NCBI GenBank assembly: GCA_964016885.1
Contig: OZ024748.1
Location: 36,968,824-37,032,823 of the forward strand
Direction of reading: 5' to 3'
From: Eledone cirrhosa
Lineage: Eukaryota; Mollusca; Cephalopoda; Octopoda; Eledonidae
DNA: 64,000 nt
A program made the translations under genes and the position numbers. This document shows positions 25,472-39,900 of the stretch, one piece after another (the first letter of the stretch is position 1; each line of letters begins with the position of its first letter). Under the pieces are notes generated by a model that ran no database searches, had not been told where the DNA came from, and saw only the letters and a program-made list of their open reading frames with translations.

Positions 25472-28400
25472 GTCACTGCCTCTGTCTCTCCCACGCTCTC
25501 ATATTACAACAAATCCCAACACAGAGGAACCAAACTCCCACTGTCACTGCCTCTGTCTCTCCCACTCTCTCATATTAGACTAGGTCCTAACACAGAGGAA
25601 CCAAACTCCCACTCTCACTGCCTCTGTCTCTCCCACTCTCTCACATTACACCAGTTCCCAACACAGAGGAACCAAACTCCCACTGTCACTGCCTCTGTCT
25701 CTCCGACACTCTCATATTACACCAGGTCCTAACACAGAGGTACCAAACTCCCACTGTCAGTGCCTCCATCTCTCCCACTCTCTCATACTAAACCAGGTCC
25801 AACACAGAGGAACCAAACTCCTACTGTCACTGCCTCTGTCTCTCCCACTCTCTCATATACACCACGTCCGAACACAGAGGTATGAAACCCCCACTGTCAC
25901 TGCCTCTGTCTCTCCCACTCTCTCATATTACACCAGGTCCTAACACAGAGGAACCAAACTCCCACTGTCACTGCCTCTGTCTCTCCCACTCTCTCATATT
26001 ACACCAGGTCCTAACACAGAGGAACCAAACTCCCACTGTCACTGCCTCTGTCTCTCCCACTCTCTCATATTACACCAGGTCCCAACACAGAGGAACCAAA
26101 CTCCCACTGTCACTGTCTCTGTCTCTCCCACTCTCTCATATTACACCAGGTCCCAACACAGAGGAACCAAACTCCCACTGTCACTGCCTCTGTCTCCCCC
26201 ACTCTCTCATATTACACCAGGTCCCAACACAGAGGAACCAAACTCCCACTGTCACTATCCTCTGTCTCTCCCACTCTCTCATAATACACCAGGTCCTAAC
26301 ACAGAGGAACCAAACCCCCACTGTCACTGCCTCTCTCTCTCCCACTCTCTCACATTACACCAGTTCCCAACACAGAGGAACCAAACTGCCACTGTCGCTC
26401 CCTCTGTCTCTCCCACTCTCTCATATTACACCATGTCCTAACACAGAGGAACCAAACTCCCACCGTCACTCCCTCTGTCTCTCCCACTCTCTCATATTAC
26501 ACCATGTCCCAACACAGAGGGACCAAACTCGCACTGTCACTGCCTCTCTCTCTCCCACTCTCTCATATTAAACCAGGTCCCAACACAGAGGACCCGAACT
26601 CCCACTGTCATTGCCTCTGTCTCTCCCACTCTCTCATATTACACCAGGCCCTAACACAGAGGAACCAAACTCACACTGTGACTGCCTCTGTCTCTCCTAC
26701 TCTCTCATATTACACCAGGTCCTAACACAGAGGAACCAAACTCCCACTGTCACTGCCTCCGTCTCTCCCACTCTCTCATACTAAACCAGGTCCAACACAG
26801 AGGAACTAAACTCCCACTGTCACTGCCTCTCTCTCTACCACTCACTCATATTAGACCAGGTCCTAACACAGAGGAACCAAACTCCCACTGTGACTGCCTC
26901 TGTCTCTCCCACTCTCTCACATTACACCAGTTCCCAACACAGAGGAACCAAACTCCCACTGTCACTGCCTCTGTCTCTCCCACACTCTCATATGACACCA
27001 GGTCCTAACACAGAGGTACCAAACTCCCACTGTCACTGCCTCCGTCTCTCCCACTCTCTCATACTAAACCAGGTCCAATACAGAGGAACCAAACTCCTAC
27101 TGTCACTGCCTCTGTCTCTCCCACTCTCTCATATACACCAGGTCTGAACACAGAGGTACGAGACCCCCACTGTCACTGCCTCTGTCTCTTCCACTCTCTC
27201 ATTTTACACCAGGTCCTAACACAGAGGAACCAAACTCCCACTGTCACTGCCTCTGTCTCTCCCACTCTCTCATATTACACCAGGTCCCAACACAGAGGAA
27301 CCAAACTCCCACTGTCACTGCCTCTGTCTCTCCCACTCTCTCATATTACACCAGGTCCCAACACAGAGGAACCAAACTCCCATTGTCACTGCCTCTGTCT
27401 CTCCCACTCTCTCATGTTACACCAGGTCCCAACACAGAGGAACCAAACTCCACTGTCACTGCCTCTGTCTCTCCCACTCTCTCATATTAGACCAGGTCCT
27501 AACACAGAGGAACCAAACTCCCACTGTCACTGCCTCTGTCTCTCCCACTCTCTCACATTACACCAGTTCCCAACACAGAGGAACCAAACTCCCACTGTCA
27601 CTGCCTCTGTCTCTCCCACTCTCTCATATTACACCAGGTCCCAACACAGAGGTACCAAACTCCCACTGTCACTGCCTCTGTCTCTCCCACTCTCTCATAT
27701 TACAACAAATCCCAACACAGAGGAACCAAACTCCCACTGTCACTGCCTCTGTCTCTCCCACTCTCTCACATTACACCAATTCCCAACACAGAGGAACCAA
27801 ACTCCCACTGTCACTGCCTCTGTCTCTCCCACTCTCTCATATTACACCAGGTCCTAACACAGAGGAACCAAACCCCCACTGTCACTGCCTCTCTCTCTCC
27901 CACTCTCTCATATTACACCAGGTCCTAACACAGAGGAACCAAACACCCACTGTCACTGCCTCTCTCTCTCCCACTCTCTCATATTACACCAGGTCCTAAC
28001 ACAGAGGAACCGAACTCCCACTGTCACTGCCTCCGTCTCTCACACTCTCTCATACTAAACCAGGTCCAACACAGAGGAACCAAACTCCCACTGTCACTGC
28101 CTCTGTCTCTCCCACTCTCTCATATACACCAGGTCTGAACACAGAGGTACGAGACCCCCACTGTCACTGCCTCTGTCTCTTCCACTCTCTCATTTTACAC
28201 CAGGTCCCAACACAGAGGAACCAAACTCCCACTGTCACTGCCTCTGTCTCTCCCACTCTCTCATATTACACCAGGTCCCAACACAGAGGAACCAAACTCC
28301 CACTGTCACTGCCTCTGTCTCTCCCACTCTCTCATGTTACACCAGGTCCCAACACAGAGGAACCAAACTCCACTGTCACTGCCTCTGTCTCTCCCACTCT

Positions 28401-31400
28401 CTCATATTAGACCAGGTCCTAACACAGAGGAACCAAACTCCCACTGTCACTGCCTCTGTCTCTCCCACTCTCTCACATTACACCAGTTCCCAACACAGAG
28501 GAACCAAACTCCCACTGTCACTGCCTCTGTCTCTTCCACTCTTTCATATTACACCAGGTCCCAACACAGAGGTACCAAACTCCCACTGTCACTGCCTCTG
28601 TCTCTCCCACGCTCTCATATTACAACAAATCCCAACACAGAGGAACCAAACTCCCACTGTCACTGCCTCTGTCTCTCCCACTCTCTCATATTAGACTAGG
28701 TCCTAACACAGAGGAACCAAACTCCCACTCTCACTGCCTCTGTCTCTCCCACTCTCTCACATTACACCAGTTCCCAACACAGAGGAACCAAACTCCCACT
28801 GTCACTGCCTCTGTCTCTCCGACACTCTCATATTACACCAGGTCCTAACACAGAGGTACCAAACTCCCACTGTCAGTGCCTCCATCTCTCCCACTCTCTC
28901 ATACTAAACCAGGTCCAACACAGAGGAACCAAACTCCTACTGTCACTGCCTCTGTCTCTCCCACTCTCTCATATACACCACGTCCGAACACAGAGGTATG
29001 AAACCCCCACTGTCACTGCCTCTGTCTCTCCCACTCTCTCATATTACACCAGGTCCTAACACAGAGGAACCAAACTCCCACTGTCACTGCCTCTGTCTCT
29101 CCCACTCTCTCATATTACACCAGGTCCTAACACAGAGGAACCAAACTCCCACTGTCACTGCCTCTGTCTCTCCCACTCTCTCATATTACACCAGGTCCCA
29201 ACACAGAGGAACCAAACTCCCACTGTCACTGTCTCTGTCTCTCCCACTCTCTCATATTACACCAGGTCCCAACACAGAGGAACCAAACTCCCACTGTCAC
29301 TGCCTCTGTCTCCCCCACTCTCTCATATTACACCAGGTCCCAACACAGAGGAACCAAACTCCCACTGTCACTATCCTCTGTCTCTCCCACTCTCTCATAA
29401 TACACCAGGTCCTAACACAGAGGAACCAAACCCCCACTGTCACTGCCTCTCTCTCTCCCACTCTCTCACATTACACCAGTTCCCAACACAGAGGAACCAA
29501 ACTGCCACTGTCGCTCCCTCTGTCTCTCCCACTCTCTCATATTACACCATGTCCTAACACAGAGGAACCAAACTCCCACCGTCACTCCCTCTGTCTCTCC
29601 CACTCTCTCATATTACACCATGTCCTAACACAGAGGAACCAAACTCCCACTGTCACTGCCTCTGTCTCTCCCACTCTCTCATATTACACCATGTCCCAAC
29701 ACAGAGGGACCAAACTCGCACTGTCACTGCCTCTGTCTCTCCCACTCTCTCATATTACATCAGGTCCTAACACAGAGGAACCAAACTCCCACTGTCACTG
29801 CCTCTGTCTCTCCCACTCTCTCATATTACACCAGTTCCCAACACAGAGGAACCAAACTCCCACTGTCACTGTCTCTGTCTCTCCCACTCTCTCATATTAC
29901 ACCAGGTCCCAACACAGAGGAACCAAACTCCCACTGTCACTGCCTCTGTCTCTCCCACTCTCTCATATTACACCAGGTCCCAACACAGAGGAACCAAACT
30001 CCCACTGTCACTATCCTCTGTCTCTCCCACTCTCTCATATTACACCATGTCCCAACACAGAGGGACCAAACTCGCACTGTCACTGCCTCTCTCTCTCCCA
30101 CTCTCTCATATTAAACCAGGTCCCAACACAGAGGACCCGAACTCCCACTGTCATTGCCTCTGTCTCTCCCACTCTCTCATATTACACCAGGCCCTAACAC
30201 AGAGGAACCAAACTCACACTGTGACTGCCTCTGTCTCTCCCACTCTCTCATATTACACCAGTTCCCAACACAGAGGAACCAAACTCCCACTGTCACTGTC
30301 TCTGTCTCTCCCACTCTCTCATATTACACCAGGTCCCAACACAGAGGAACCAAACCCCCACTGTCACTGCCTCTCTCTCTCCCACTCTCTCACATTACAC
30401 CAGTTCCCAACACAGAGGAACCAAACTGCCACTGTCGCTCCCTCTGTCTCTCCCACTCTCTCATATTACACCATGTCCTAACACAGAGGAACCAAACTCC
30501 CACCGTCACTCCCTCTGTCTCTCCCACTCTCTCATATTACACCATGTCCTAACACAGAGGAACCAAACTCCCACTGTCACTGCCTCTGTCTCTCCCACTC
30601 TCTCATATTACACCATGTCCCAACACAGAGGGACCAAACTCGCACTGTCACTGCCTCTGTCTCTCCCACTCTCTCATATTACATCAGGTCCTAACACAGA
30701 GGAACCAAACTCCCACTGTCACTGCCTCTGTCTCTCCCACTCTCTCATATTACACCAGTTCCCAACACAGAGGAACCAAACTCCCACTGTCACTGTCTCT
30801 GTCTCTCCCACTCTCTCATATTACACCAGGTCCCAACACAGAGGAACCAAACTCCCACTGTCACTGCCTCTGTCTCTCCCACTCTCTCATATTACACCAG
30901 GTCCCAACACAGAGGAACCAAACTCCCACTGTCACTATCCTCTGTCTCTCCCACTCTCTCATATTACACCATGTCCCAACACAGAGGGACCAAACTCGCA
31001 CTGTCACTGCCTCTCTCTCTCCCACTCTCTCATATTAAACCAGGTCCCAACACAGAGGACCCGAACTCCCACTGTCATTGCCTCTGTCTCTCCCACTCTC
31101 TCATATTACACCAGGCCCTAACACAGAGGAACCAAACTCACACTGTGACTGCCTCTGTCTCTCCCACTCTCTCACATTACACCAGTTCCCAACACAGAGG
31201 AACCAAACTCTCACTGTCACTGCCTCTCTCTCTCCCACTCTCTCATATTACACCAGGTCCTAACACAGAGGAACCAAACTCCCACTGTCACTGCCTCCGT
31301 CTCTCCCACTCTCTCATACTAAACCAGGTCCAACACAGAGGAACTAAACTCCCACTGTCACTGCCTCTCTCTCTACCACTCTCTCATATTAGACCAGGTC

Positions 31401-33958
31401 CTAACACAGAGGAACCAAACTCCCACTGTGACTGCCTCTGTCTCTCCCACTCTCTCACATTACACCAGTTCCCAACACAGAGGAACCAAACTCCCACTGT
31501 CACTGCCTCTGTCTCTCCCACACTCTCATATGACACCAGGTCCTAACACAGAGGTACCAAACTCCCACTGTCACTGCCTCCGTCTCTCCCACTCTCTCAT
31601 ACTAAACCAGGTCCAATACAGAGGAACCAAACTCCTACTGTCACTGCCTCTGTCTCTCCCACTCTCTCATATACACCAGGTCCAAACACAGAGGTACGAA
31701 ACCCCCACTGTCACTGCCTCTGTGTCTCCCACTCTCTCATATTACACCAGGTCCTAACACAGAGGAACCAAACTCCCACTGTCACTGCCTCCGTCTCTCC
31801 CACTCTCTCATACTAAACCAGGTCCAACACAGAGGAACCAAACTCCTACTGTCACTGCCTCTGTCTCTCCCACTCTCTCATATACACAAGGTCCGAACAC
31901 AGAGGTACGAAACCCCCACTGTCACTGCCTCTGTCTCTCCCACTCTCTCATATTACACCAGGTCCTAACACAGAGGAACCAAACTCCCACTGTCACTGCC
32001 TCCGTCTCTCCCACTCTCTCATACTAAACCAGGTCCAACACAGAGGAACCAAACTCCTACTGTCACTGCCTCTGTCTCTCCCACTCTCTCATATACACCA
32101 GGTTCGAACACAGCAGTATGAAACCCCTACTGTCACTGCCTCTGTCTCTCCCACTCTCTCAAATTAGACCAGGTCATAACACAGAGGAACCAAACTCCCA
32201 CTGTCACTGCCCCTGTCTCTCTTACTCTCTCATATTACACCAGGTCCCAACACAGAGGGACCAAACTCCCACTGTCACTGCCCCTGTCTCTCTTACTCTC
32301 TCATATTACACCAGGTCCCAACACAGAGGAACCAAACTCCCACTGTCACTGCCTCTGTCTCTCCCACTCTCTCATACTACACCAGGTCCTAACACAGAGG
32401 AACCAAACCCCCACTGTCACTGCCTCTCTCTCTCCCACTCTCTCATATTACACCAGGTCCTAACACAGAGGAACCAAACCCCCACTGTCACTGCCCCTCT
32501 CTCTCCCACTCTCTCATATTACACCAGGTCCTAACACAGAGGAACCAAACTCCCACTGTCACTGCCTCCGTCTCTCTCACTCTCTCATACTAAACCAGGT
32601 CCAACACAGAGGAACCAAACTCCCACTGTCACTGCCTCTGTCTCTCCTACTCTCTCATATACACCAGGTCCGAACATAGAGGTACGAGACCCCCACTGTC
32701 ACTGCCTCTGTCTCTCCCACTCACTCATATTACACCAGGTCCTAACACAGAGAAACCAAACTCCCACTGTCACTGCCTCTGTCTCTCCCACTCTCTCATA
32801 TTACACCAGGTCCCAACACAGAGGAACCAAACTCCCACTGTCACTGCCTCTGTCTCTCCCATTCTCTCACATTACACCAGTTCCCAACACAGAGGAACCA
32901 AACTCCCACTGTCACTGCCTCTGTCTCTCCCACTCTCTCATATTAGACTAGGTCATAACACAGAGGAACCAAACTCCCACTGTCACTGCCTCCGTCTCTC
33001 CCACTCTCTCATACTAAACCAGGTCCAACACAGAGGAACCAAACTCCCACTGTCACTGCCTCTGTCTCTCCCACTCTCTCATATTACACCAGATCCCAAC
33101 ACAGAGGAACCAAACTCCCACTGTCACTGCCTCTGTCTCCCCCACTCTCTCATATTACACCAGGTCCCAACACAGAGGAACCAAACTCCCACTGTCACTA
33201 TCCTCTGTCTCTCCCACTCTCTCATAATACACCAGGTCCTAACACAGAGGAACCAAACCCCCACTGTCACTGCCTCTCTCTCTCCCACTCTCTCACATTA
33301 CACCAGTTCCCAACACAGAGGAACCAAACTGCCACTGTCGCTCCCTCTGTCTCTCCCACTCTCTCATATTACACCATGTCCTAACACAGAGGAACCAAAC
33401 TCCCACCGTCACTCCCTCTGTCTCTCCCACTCTCTCATATTACACCATGTCCCAACACAGAGGGACCAAACTCGCACTGTCACTGCCTCTCTCTCTCCCA
33501 CTCTCTCATATTAAACCAGGTCCCAACACAGAGGACCCGAACTCCCACTGTCATTGCCTCTGTCTCTCCCACTCTCTCATATTACACCAGGCCCTAACAC
33601 AGAGGAACCAAACTCACACTGTGACTGCCTCTGTCTCTCCCACTCTCTCACATTACACCAGTTCCCAACACAGAGGAACCAAACTCTCACTGTCACTGCC
33701 TCTCTCTCTCCCACTCTCTCATATTACACCAGGTCCTAACACAGAGGAACCAAACTCCCACTGTCACTGCCTCCGTCTCTCCCACTCTCTCATACTAAAC
33801 CAGGTCCAACACAGAGGAACTAAACTCCCACTGTCACTGCCTCTCTCTCTACCACTCACTCATATTAGACCAGGTCCTAACACAGAGGAACCAAACTCCC
33901 ACTGTGACTGCCTCTGTCTCTCCCACTCTCTCACATTACACCAGTTCCCAACACAGAG
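25456..33958 (+). repeat. Family B higher-order unit, copy B2, with 924 bp extra
   Basis: This copy spans 8503 bp, or 7579 + 924. Sequence follows B1 at an offset of 7579 up to 30250 and at 8503 from about 31175. All diagnostic markers outside the extra segment match B1 and B3. It shares consensus bases near 28310 with B3 against the TTCCTCTGAC patch of B1. Confidence 0.87.
30251..31174 (+). repeat. 924-bp insertion or duplication private to family B copy 2
   Basis: This segment has no counterpart in B1 or B3. It begins where B1-type sequence would read CACATTACACC but this copy reads CATATTACACCAGTTCCC, resembling 29820. Near 30345 it switches to sequence matching 29425 onward at an offset of 924 bp, including the AACTGCCACTGTCGCTCC variant. 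It therefore looks like a local tandem duplication whose start is a patchwork of nearby monomers. 924 is 13 monomers plus 1 bp, which the 72-bp variant explains. Confidence 0.8.
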
Positions 33959-36900
33959 GAACCAAACTCCCACTGTCACTGCCTCTGTCTCTCCCACGCT
34001 CTCATATTACAACAAATCCCAACACAGAGGAACCAAACTCCCACTGTCACTGCCTCTGTCTCTCCCACTCTCTCATATTAGACTAGGTCCTAACACAGAG
34101 GAACCAAACTCCCACTCTCACTGCCTCTGTCTCTCCCACTCTCTCACATTACACCAGTTCCCAACACAGAGGAACCAAACTCCCACTGTCACTGCCTCTG
34201 TCTCTCCGACACTCTCATATTACACCAGGTCCTAACACAGAGGTACCAAACTCCCACTGTCAGTGCCTCCATCTCTCCCACTCTCTCATACTAAACCAGG
34301 TCCAACACAGAGGAACCAAACTCCTACTGTCACTGCCTCTGTCTCTCCCACTCTCTCATATACACCACGTCCGAACACAGAGGTATGAAACCCCCACTGT
34401 CACTGCCTCTGTCTCTCCCACTCTCTCATATTACACCAGGTCCTAACACAGAGGAACCAAACTCCCACTGTCACTGCCTCTGTCTCTCCCACTCTCTCAT
34501 ATTACACCAGGTCCTAACACAGAGGAACCAAACTCCCACTGTCACTGCCTCTGTCTCTCCCACTCTCTCATATTACACCAGGTCCCAACACAGAGGAACC
34601 AAACTCCCACTGTCACTGTCTCTGTCTCTCCCACTCTCTCATATTACACCAGGTCCCAACACAGAGGAACCAAACTCCCACTGTCACTGCCTCTGTCTCC
34701 CCCACTCTCTCATATTACACCAGGTCCCAACACAGAGGAACCAAACTCCCACTGTCACTATCCTCTGTCTCTCCCACTCTCTCATAATACACCAGGTCCT
34801 AACACAGAGGAACCAAACCCCCACTGTCACTGCCTCTCTCTCTCCCACTCTCTCACATTACACCAGTTCCCAACACAGAGGAACCAAACTGCCACTGTCG
34901 CTCCCTCTGTCTCTCCCACTCTCTCATATTACACCATGTCCTAACACAGAGGAACCAAACTCCCACCGTCACTCCCTCTGTCTCTCCCACTCTCTCATAT
35001 TACACCATGTCCCAACACAGAGGGACCAAACTCGCACTGTCACTGCCTCTCTCTCTCCCACTCTCTCATATTAAACCAGGTCCCAACACAGAGGACCCGA
35101 ACTCCCACTGTCATTGCCTCTGTCTCTCCCACTCTCTCATATTACACCAGGCCCTAACACAGAGGAACCAAACTCACACTGTGACTGCCTCTGTCTCTCC
35201 TACTCTCTCATATTACACCAGGTCCTAACACAGAGGAACCAAACTCCCACTGTCACTGCCTCCGTCTCTCCCACTCTCTCATACTAAACCAGGTCCAACA
35301 CAGAGGAACTAAACTCCCACTGTCACTGCCTCTCTCTCTACCACTCACTCATATTAGACCAGGTCCTAACACAGAGGAACCAAACTCCCACTGTGACTGC
35401 CTCTGTCTCTCCCACTCTCTCACATTACACCAGTTCCCAACACAGAGGAACCAAACTCCCACTGTCACTGCCTCTGTCTCTCCCACACTCTCATATGACA
35501 CCAGGTCCTAACACAGAGGTACCAAACTCCCACTGTCACTGCCTCCGTCTCTCCCACTCTCTCATACTAAACCAGGTCCAATACAGAGGAACCAAACTCC
35601 TACTGTCACTGCCTCTGTCTCTCCCACTCTCTCATATACACCAGGTCTGAACACAGAGGTACGAGACCCCCACTGTCACTGCCTCTGTCTCTTCCACTCT
35701 CTCATTTTACACCAGGTCCTAACACAGAGGAACCAAACTCCCACTGTCACTGCCTCTGTCTCTCCCACTCTCTCATATTACACCAGGTCCCAACACAGAG
35801 GAACCAAACTCCCACTGTCACTGCCTCTGTCTCTCCCACTCTCTCATATTACACCAGGTCCCAACACAGAGGAACCAAACTCCCATTGTCACTGCCTCTG
35901 TCTCTCCCACTCTCTCATGTTACACCAGGTCCCAACACAGAGGAACCAAACTCCACTGTCACTGCCTCTGTCTCTCCCACTCTCTCATATTAGACCAGGT
36001 CCTAACACAGAGGAACCAAACTCCCACTGTCACTGCCTCTGTCTCTCCCACTCTCTCACATTACACCAGTTCCCAACACAGAGGAACCAAACTCCCACTG
36101 TCACTGCCTCTGTCTCTCCCACTCTCTCATATTACACCAGGTCCCAACACAGAGGTACCAAACTCCCACTGTCACTGCCTCTGTCTCTCCCACTCTCTCA
36201 TATTACAACAAATCCCAACACAGAGGAACCAAACTCCCACTGTCACTGCCTCTGTCTCTCCCACTCTCTCACATTACACCAATTCCCAACACAGAGGAAC
36301 CAAACTCCCACTGTCACTGCCTCTGTCTCTCCCACTCTCTCATATTACACCAGGTCCTAACACAGAGGAACCAAACCCCCACTGTCACTGCCTCTCTCTC
36401 TCCCACTCTCTCATATTACACCAGGTCCTAACACAGAGGAACCAAACACCCACTGTCACTGCCTCTCTCTCTCCCACTCTCTCATATTACACCAGGTCCT
36501 AACACAGAGGAACCGAACTCCCACTGTCACTGCCTCCGTCTCTCACACTCTCTCATACTAAACCAGGTCCAACACAGAGGAACCAAACTCCCACTGTCAC
36601 TGCCTCTGTCTCTCCCACTCTCTCATATACACCAGGTCTGAACACAGAGGTACGAGACCCCCACTGTCACTGCCTCTGTCTCTTCCACTCTCTCATTTTA
36701 CACCAGGTCCCAACACAGAGGAACCAAACTCCCACTGTCACTGCCTCTGTCTCTCCCACTCTCTCATATTACACCAGGTCCCAACACAGAGGAACCAAAC
36801 TCCCACTGTCACTGCCTCTGTCTCTCCCACTCTCTCATGTTACACCAGGTCCCAACACAGAGGAACCAAACTCCACTGTCACTGCCTCTGTCTCTCCCAC

Positions 36901-39900
36901 TCTCTCATATTAGACCAGGTCCTAACACAGAGGAACCAAACTCCCACTGTCACTGCCTCTGTCTCTCCCACTCTCTCACATTACACCAGTTCCCAACACA
37001 GAGGAACCAAACTCCCACTGTCACTGCCTCTGTCTCTTCCACTCTTTCATATTACACCAGGTCCCAACACAGAGGTACCAAACTCCCACTGTCACTGCCT
37101 CTGTCTCTCCCACGCTCTCATATTACAACAAATCCCAACACAGAGGAACCAAACTCCCACTGTCACTGCCTCTGTCTCTCCCACTCTCTCATATTAGACT
37201 AGGTCCTAACACAGAGGAACCAAACTCCCACTCTCACTGCCTCTGTCTCTCCCACTCTCTCACATTACACCAGTTCCCAACACAGAGGAACCAAACTCCC
37301 ACTGTCACTGCCTCTGTCTCTCCGACACTCTCATATTACACCAGGTCCTAACACAGAGGTACCAAACTCCCACTGTCAGTGCCTCCATCTCTCCCACTCT
37401 CTCATACTAAACCAGGTCCAACACAGAGGAACCAAACTCCTACTGTCACTGCCTCTGTCTCTCCCACTCTCTCATATACACCACGTCCGAACACAGAGGT
37501 ATGAAACCCCCACTGTCACTGCCTCTGTCTCTCCCACTCTCTCATATTACACCAGGTCCTAACACAGAGGAACCAAACTCCCACTGTCACTGCCTCTGTC
37601 TCTCCCACTCTCTCATATTACACCAGGTCCTAACACAGAGGAACCAAACTCCCACTGTCACTGCCTCTGTCTCTCCCACTCTCTCATATTACACCAGGTC
37701 CCAACACAGAGGAACCAAACTCCCACTGTCACTGTCTCTGTCTCTCCCACTCTCTCATATTACACCAGGTCCCAACACAGAGGAACCAAACTCCCACTGT
37801 CACTGCCTCTGTCTCCCCCACTCTCTCATATTACACCAGGTCCCAACACAGAGGAACCAAACTCCCACTGTCACTATCCTCTGTCTCTCCCACTCTCTCA
37901 TAATACACCAGGTCCTAACACAGAGGAACCAAACCCCCACTGTCACTGCCTCTCTCTCTCCCACTCTCTCACATTACACCAGTTCCCAACACAGAGGAAC
38001 CAAACTGCCACTGTCGCTCCCTCTGTCTCTCCCACTCTCTCATATTACACCATGTCCTAACACAGAGGAACCAAACTCCCACCGTCACTCCCTCTGTCTC
38101 TCCCACTCTCTCATATTACACCATGTCCTAACACAGAGGAACCAAACTCCCACTGTCACTGCCTCTGTCTCTCCCACTCTCTCATATTACACCATGTCCC
38201 AACACAGAGGGACCAAACTCGCACTGTCACTGCCTCTGTCTCTCCCACTCTCTCATATTACATCAGGTCCTAACACAGAGGAACCAAACTCCCACTGTCA
38301 CTGCCTCTGTCTCTCCCACTCTCTCATATTACACCAGTTCCCAACACAGAGGAACCAAACTCCCACTGTCACTGTCTCTGTCTCTCCCACTCTCTCATAT
38401 TACACCAGGTCCCAACACAGAGGAACCAAACTCCCACTGTCACTGCCTCTGTCTCTCCCACTCTCTCATATTACACCAGGTCCCAACACAGAGGAACCAA
38501 ACTCCCACTGTCACTATCCTCTGTCTCTCCCACTCTCTCATATTACACCATGTCCCAACACAGAGGGACCAAACTCGCACTGTCACTGCCTCTCTCTCTC
38601 CCACTCTCTCATATTAAACCAGGTCCCAACACAGAGGACCCGAACTCCCACTGTCATTGCCTCTGTCTCTCCCACTCTCTCATATTACACCAGGCCCTAA
38701 CACAGAGGAACCAAACTCACACTGTGACTGCCTCTGTCTCTCCCACTCTCTCACATTACACCAGTTCCCAACACAGAGGAACCAAACTCTCACTGTCACT
38801 GCCTCTCTCTCTCCCACTCTCTCATATTACACCAGGTCCTAACACAGAGGAACCAAACTCCCACTGTCACTGCCTCCGTCTCTCCCACTCTCTCATACTA
38901 AACCAGGTCCAACACAGAGGAACTAAACTCCCACTGTCACTGCCTCTCTCTCTACCACTCTCTCATATTAGACCAGGTCCTAACACAGAGGAACCAAACT
39001 CCCACTGTGACTGCCTCTGTCTCTCCCACTCTCTCACATTACACCAGTTCCCAACACAGAGGAACCAAACTCCCACTGTCACTGCCTCTGTCTCTCCCAC
39101 ACTCTCATATGACACCAGGTCCTAACACAGAGGTACCAAACTCCCACTGTCACTGCCTCCGTCTCTCCCACTCTCTCATACTAAACCAGGTCCAATACAG
39201 AGGAACCAAACTCCTACTGTCACTGCCTCTGTCTCTCCCACTCTCTCATATACACCAGGTCCAAACACAGAGGTACGAAACCCCCACTGTCACTGCCTCT
39301 GTGTCTCCCACTCTCTCATATTACACCAGGTCCTAACACAGAGGAACCAAACTCCCACTGTCACTGCCTCCGTCTCTCCCACTCTCTCATACTAAACCAG
39401 GTCCAACACAGAGGAACCAAACTCCTACTGTCACTGCCTCTGTCTCTCCCACTCTCTCATATACACAAGGTCCGAACACAGAGGTACGAAACCCCCACTG
39501 TCACTGCCTCTGTCTCTCCCACTCTCTCATATTACACCAGGTCCTAACACAGAGGAACCAAACTCCCACTGTCACTGCCTCCGTCTCTCCCACTCTCTCA
39601 TACTAAACCAGGTCCAACACAGAGGAACCAAACTCCTACTGTCACTGCCTCTGTCTCTCCCACTCTCTCATATACACCAGGTTCGAACACAGCAGTATGA
39701 AACCCCTACTGTCACTGCCTCTGTCTCTCCCACTCTCTCAAATTAGACCAGGTCATAACACAGAGGAACCAAACTCCCACTGTCACTGCCCCTGTCTCTC
39801 TTACTCTCTCATATTACACCAGGTCCCAACACAGAGGGACCAAACTCCCACTGTCACTGCCCCTGTCTCTCTTACTCTCTCATATTACACCAGGTCCCAA

